NCBI RefSeq assembly: GCF_000518885.1
Contig: NZ_JAEL01000066.1
Coordinates: 1-32,159 of the forward strand
Source: Bacillus sp. J33
Lineage (GTDB): Bacteria; Bacillota; Bacilli; Bacillales; Cytobacillaceae
DNA: 32,159 bases
Direction of reading: 5' to 3'
Shown: one piece after another, positions 30,141 to 32,159 of the stretch
Layout of the letters: the number at the start of each line of letters is the position of its first letter
Position numbering within the stretch: the first letter of the stretch is position 1
Notes under the pieces: model-generated
What the model saw: the letters and a program-made list of their open reading frames with translations, nothing else
Database searches by the model: none
What the model was told of the DNA's origin: nothing
Made by a program: the position numbers and the translations under genes

Positions 30141-30572
30141 CTTGTCTTTAGTTGCAGCAAGCCGCGGCTTGCTTTGCATTTTAAGTTTAAATTCGTCAAG
30201 GAGGTTATCCCCTTTAAAGCCTTTGCCAAGCAGGTCCTGCAGCAGCAGCTCCGCAAAATCATTTTTCGTTCTTTTTAACGAGCCTTCAAACAGGATGCTG
30301 ATGTGGTCTTCCAGCTCATTGATAGAGGTAATTTTCGTCTGGAAGGCGGCCGGATCATTTTCTCTTTTTGTAATGACTACTTGGATGATCAGTTCGTCCC
30401 CTTTATCAGCACGCTTTTTGAAAAAATCAAGGTAGGCCTTATCAATATAAGCCTCTAGAAGCCAGTTGCTTTTCTCATCTTCTTTATTGATGATTAGTCC
30501 ATCATCCAATTCAATATCAACCAGACCATCTTCTTCGACTAACTGCAGAGAAACAAGTTTGAATGTCTTCAT
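30123..30572 (-). CDS. ywpF: YwpF family protein
   Basis: A 149-residue soluble protein. The N-terminus MKTFKLVSLQLVEEDG, the segment DGLIINKEDEKSNWLLEAYI and the ENDPAAFQTKITSI and SILFEGSLKRTKNDFAELLL motifs match the YwpF family of Bacillus. Function is unknown. In B. subtilis ywpF also neighbours ssbB (ywpH). The minus-strand ATG at 30572 is preceded by GGAGGT with 7-base spacing. It is divergent from the ssbB gene and shares the 30573-30860 intergenic region. Confidence 0.88.
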   Translation of the reverse strand: MKTFKLVSLQLVEEDGLVDIELDDGLIINKEDEKSNWLLEAYIDKAYLDFFKKRADKGDELIIQVVITKRENDPAAFQTKITSINELEDHISILFEGSLKRTKNDFAELLLQDLLGKGFKGDNLLDEFKLKMQSKPRLAATKDKQTPAQ

Positions 30573-30633
30573 TTTTTACCTCCATCTCTTTATTTTGTTA
30601 TCCGTGGAAATTTTCCGATTATTGTATATAAAA

Positions 30634-30642
30634 ATTATAACA
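30634..30642 (-). promoter_or_regulatory. Extended -10 promoter for ywpF
   Basis: On the minus strand TGTTATAAT (30642-30634) is an extended -10 with a perfect TATAAT. The -35 (TTCGCT at 17-base spacing) is weak, as is common with extended -10 promoters. Confidence 0.55.
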
Positions 30643-30699
30643 CAGGCCAAGCTGAAAGCGAATTTGGCGATTTGTCGAATTTTATTTGTTTAGGTAGGG

Positions 30700-30808
30700 G
30701 AAATTGAATTTTTGGAGGATTTTTCGGAAAAAATAGGCCGAAAATTCAATTTTGGAGGGTGGTTTTGCTGAAAGCCCCCGAATAAAATCCAATTTTAGGA
30801 TTTTTACA
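30700..30808 (+). promoter_or_regulatory. ComK-type K-box region, three AT-boxes in direct repeats
   Basis: Two perfect AT-boxes (AAAA-N5-TTTT) lie at 30741-30753 (AAAATTCAATTTT) and 30784-30796 (AAAATCCAATTTT), with a 30-base gap between them. A third with one mismatch (GAAATTGAATTTT) is at 30700-30712. Each is embedded in a ~41-43 bp direct repeat whose right side reads about TTTTGGAGGATTTTT. The last box lies just before the -35 of the ssbB promoter. B. subtilis ssbB is ComK-dependent. Confidence 0.65.
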
Positions 30809-30832
30809 TGTGCAGGCATAGAGCGTTATGAT
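30803..30832 (+). promoter_or_regulatory. Promoter for ssbB
   Basis: TTTACA (30803-30808), an 18-base spacer and TATGAT (30827-30832), six bases after the third AT-box and 28 bases before the ssbB ATG. The imperfect -35 and long spacer fit an activated promoter. Confidence 0.55.
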
Positions 30833-30860
30833 GAGTTCATCAAGGAGAGGAGTTGAAAAC

Positions 30861-31223
30861 ATGATAAATCAAGTAACACTGGTTGGCAGGCTGACCAGGG
30901 ATCCTGAGCTGAAACGTACACAGGAAGGAATTTCCGTTACAAATGTGACCCTGGCCGTAAATCGCCAATACCGCAATCAGAAAGGCGAAATTGATGCTGA
31001 TTTTGTGCAATGCACGCTTTGGAAAAAGACGGCGGAGAACACCGCCCAATACTGCCGCAAAGGTTCACTGATTGGAATAACCGGCAGAATTCAAACTCGG
31101 CATTATGAAAACCAGGAAAACAAGCGGATATACGTAACCGAAGTAGTAGCGGAAATGGTCCGGTTCCTTGAACCGCGAAAATCAGAAGAAGTTTCGGTGC
31201 CAAAGGAGGCTCTGCCCTTTTGA
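30861..31223 (+). CDS. ssbB: Single-stranded DNA-binding protein, SsbB/YwpH type
   Basis: A 120-residue single-OB-fold protein that binds single-stranded DNA, here probably incoming DNA during natural transformation. Typical motifs are MINQVTLVGRLTRDPELKRT, VTLAVNRQYRNQKGEIDADF and TLWKKTAENTAQYCRKGSLI. It is shorter than the housekeeping SsbA, has no long Gly/Gln linker, and lacks the acidic DDDIPF tip, yet still ends EALPF. ATG 30861 follows AAGGAGAGGAG; upstream in-frame starts at 30828 or 30831 lack this spacing. ComK-like boxes upstream support a competence role. Confidence 0.93.
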   Translation: MINQVTLVGRLTRDPELKRTQEGISVTNVTLAVNRQYRNQKGEIDADFVQCTLWKKTAENTAQYCRKGSLIGITGRIQTRHYENQENKRIYVTEVVAEMVRFLEPRKSEEVSVPKEALPF

Positions 31224-31420
31224 ACAGAATATTAGATAGAGAAAAAACGTTAGAAACCCTTCTGGAAAGTTTAATCAAGATGCTGGGCAGATCCAACCAA
31301 AGAGTGGACGATCTAAGCAAGCGGGTAATCCAGCTCGAATTCTTCATCCGGGAAAACGTTATGACTAACGGCTATCCTCAAGAACCCTCCACACAACGGC
31401 GCTTCACTCTTATGAATTAA
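31220..31420 (+). CDS. Small coiled-coil-like protein coupled to ssbB, unknown
   Basis: A 66-residue protein with TTG start 31220 overlapping the ssbB stop (TTGA). AAAGGAGG at 31202-31209, inside the ssbB 3' end, is a near-perfect ribosome-binding site 10 bases before it. Residues 5-45 (REKTLETLLESLIKMLGRSN and RVDDLSKRVIQLEFF) form a likely amphipathic helix or coiled coil. The C-terminus is polar. I do not recognise the family. The terminator at 31503 ends the unit. Confidence 0.65.
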   Translation: MNRILDREKTLETLLESLIKMLGRSNQRVDDLSKRVIQLEFFIRENVMTNGYPQEPSTQRRFTLMN

Positions 31421-31502
31421 TATTCCCGCAAATAAAATTTCCTCTGCTAACCCTTTCTTAGAGAGAATCAATGAAATCCCCGATAATTCCCCGCAGTTGA
31501 GT

Positions 31503-31528
31503 CCGGTACGTGATGTACCGGCTTTTTT
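31503..31528 (+). terminator. Terminator of the ssbB unit
   Basis: CCGGTAC (31503-31509) pairs with GTACCGG (31515-31521), loop GTGAT, followed by CTTTTTT. Confidence 0.93.
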
Positions 31529-31663
31529 AATGGAGCGAAGGGGGCGAGATCTTGAGAATGCATTTGCATTTTCTTCGTGCGGTGTTTACTTCTTTTTCAA
31601 CGTCCTGCGTGAGGAGGATCGAACTGCCTAAGCCCCTGATTTCGGAACAAAAAAGCCTATTGA

Positions 31664-31711
31664 AAAAATAAAAAACCGCCAAAGCCCGGATTTGGTGTAG
31701 GGGCTTGGCGG
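31664..31711 (-). terminator. Minus-strand terminator without a visible gene
   Basis: On the minus strand CCGCCAAGCCC (31711-31701) pairs with GGGCTTTGGCGG (31687-31676, one bulged base), followed by TTTTTTATTTTTTC. It would end transcription coming from the right, but no minus-strand gene is present between it and the window end. The stretch 31529-31663 holds nothing else recognisable. Confidence 0.8.
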
Positions 31712-31723
31712 CAGGTAAGTATA

Positions 31724-31843
31724 GTTGATGATATATGGGCGAAGTTGCCGATATATTTAAAGAGTTGCCGATATATTTGCGAAGTTGCCGATAAAATGGC
31801 TTAGTTGATGATATATTAGCAGAAGTGATGCTAGACTAAAAAA
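31724..31843 (+). repeat. 20-bp tandem array C (core TTGCCGATATAT)
   Basis: Six units lie at an exact 20-bp period starting 31724, 31744, 31764, 31784, 31804 and 31824. Cores are GTTGATGATATATGG, GTTGCCGATATATTTAAAGA, GTTGCCGATATATTTGCGAA, GTTGCCGATAAAATGG, GTTGATGATATATTAG, and a decayed last unit AGTGATGCTAGA. The array runs into the left end of the IS3-type element. Confidence 0.9.
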
Positions 31844-32159
31844 CGGACACGGTAAATTGACACTTTCGTTATAATGATTAACAAAGAACAATTAAAGGAC
31901 GTGTCTAAATGGGGAAGCATTTTGATCTCGAATACAAAATACAGATTGCACAAATGGTCGTAGAAGATGGTAAAAAAGCAACTCAATTAGCGAGAGACCT
32001 AGATATTCCAGTCGGAACCATTAGGAACTGGGTTGATGCATACAAGAAAAAGAGTCAAAAGGGTTTCGTGGGGAGTGGCAATACGTCCCCTGAAATAAAG
32101 CCCTACAAGGACCTTCAAAAAGAAAATACAGACTTGAAACAAGAGGTCGAAATCTTAAA
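31834..32159 (+). mobile_element. IS3-family insertion sequence, left part only
   Basis: The left end lies somewhere near 31834-31850 (around AAAAAACGGACACGGTAAATTGACACT) and carries a TATAAT at 31870-31875 before the transposase gene. The exact terminal inverted repeat cannot be fixed because the right end is beyond the window. It abuts or interrupts tandem array C. Confidence 0.7.
31909..32159 (+). CDS. IS3-family transposase OrfA, 3'-truncated by the window
   Basis: The first 83 codons of an OrfA protein. The N-terminal helix-turn-helix MGKHFDLEYKIQIAQMVVED, GKKATQLARDLDIPVGTIRN and WVDAYKK is followed by a start of leucine-zipper-like sequence (KPYKDLQKENTDLKQEVEIL), as in IS3-family OrfA proteins that bind the element ends. 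ATG 31909 follows AAAGGACGTG. In this family OrfB is made by frameshifting beyond OrfA; that part is not in the window. The frame is intact as far as it can be read, so the element may be active. Confidence 0.9.
   Translation, partial: MGKHFDLEYKIQIAQMVVEDGKKATQLARDLDIPVGTIRNWVDAYKKKSQKGFVGSGNTSPEIKPYKDLQKENTDLKQEVEIL

Noticed and set aside
31724..31843. Array C as a series of sigma-D promoters
   Set aside because: GCCGATAT matches the -10, but no TAAA is found about 15 bases upstream of any copy; that position holds CCGA.

Overview
This window looks like a chromosomal stretch from an endospore-forming, motile member of the Bacillaceae. Codon use, Shine-Dalgarno strength and gene order fit a Bacillus/Cytobacillus-type genome; the genus is my inference from gene order and from the interspersed repeats. 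The evidence is the B. subtilis-like backbone ywzB-ywmB-murA-spoIID, spoIIQ, spoIIID-mbl-flhO-flhP-fabZ and ywpF/ssbB, here combined with a complex I operon that B. subtilis lacks.

Layout. 1-9434: the 3' part of a nuo operon (C, D, H, I, J, K, L, M, N) with mostly overlapping start/stop codons. NuoC enters the window already open and carries a long Ala/Lys-rich repetitive N-terminal region. No nuoE/F/G follows, so the NADH-oxidising module is not encoded here. 9435-12604: a terminator, an interspersed repeat, ywzB, ywmB, murA and a strong terminator. 12605-14790: two adjoining short tandem-repeat arrays, spoIID behind a sigma-E-like promoter, a second copy of the interspersed repeat and a vanZ-like gene on the minus strand. 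14791-16530: spoIIQ and pcp. 16531-17080: a large composite intergenic repeat. 17089-22218: an apparent solute-transport operon with a SigA promoter and a CcpA-type cre site. It encodes a 60-residue membrane protein, a DUF4212 small subunit, a sodium:solute symporter with an EF-hand-like loop, a cNMP/CBS/nucleotidyltransferase protein and a DnaQ-like exonuclease. 22388-23272: a LysM protein on the minus strand. 23745-25863: spoIIID and mbl. 25931-28276: another tandem-repeat array, flhO, flhP and an EpuA-like small membrane protein. 28487-30074: fabZ, a small lipoprotein and an orphan gene. 30110-31420: ywpF (minus) divergent from a ssbB-type gene that has ComK-like AT-boxes, and a small coupled ORF. 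31503-32159: terminators, a further tandem-repeat array, and the start of an IS3-family element cut by the window end.

How the genes work together. The nuo genes encode the proton-pumping and quinone-reducing parts of a reduced complex I. murA makes the first committed peptidoglycan precursor, and mbl guides lateral wall synthesis. spoIID, spoIIQ and spoIIID act in engulfment and in mother-cell gene expression. flhO/flhP encode rod/hook-type flagellar proteins, and ssbB points to natural transformation.

Most unusual observation. Four arrays (two adjoining at 12648-12899, one at 25931-26030, one at 31724-31843) consist of 20-21 bp units with a shared scaffold, roughly TG + four variable bases + ATAWAWTT + purine/A-rich tail. 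Each array has its own four-base 'dialect', all lie on the same strand, and each lies downstream of a transcription terminator. I know of no named family that matches them.
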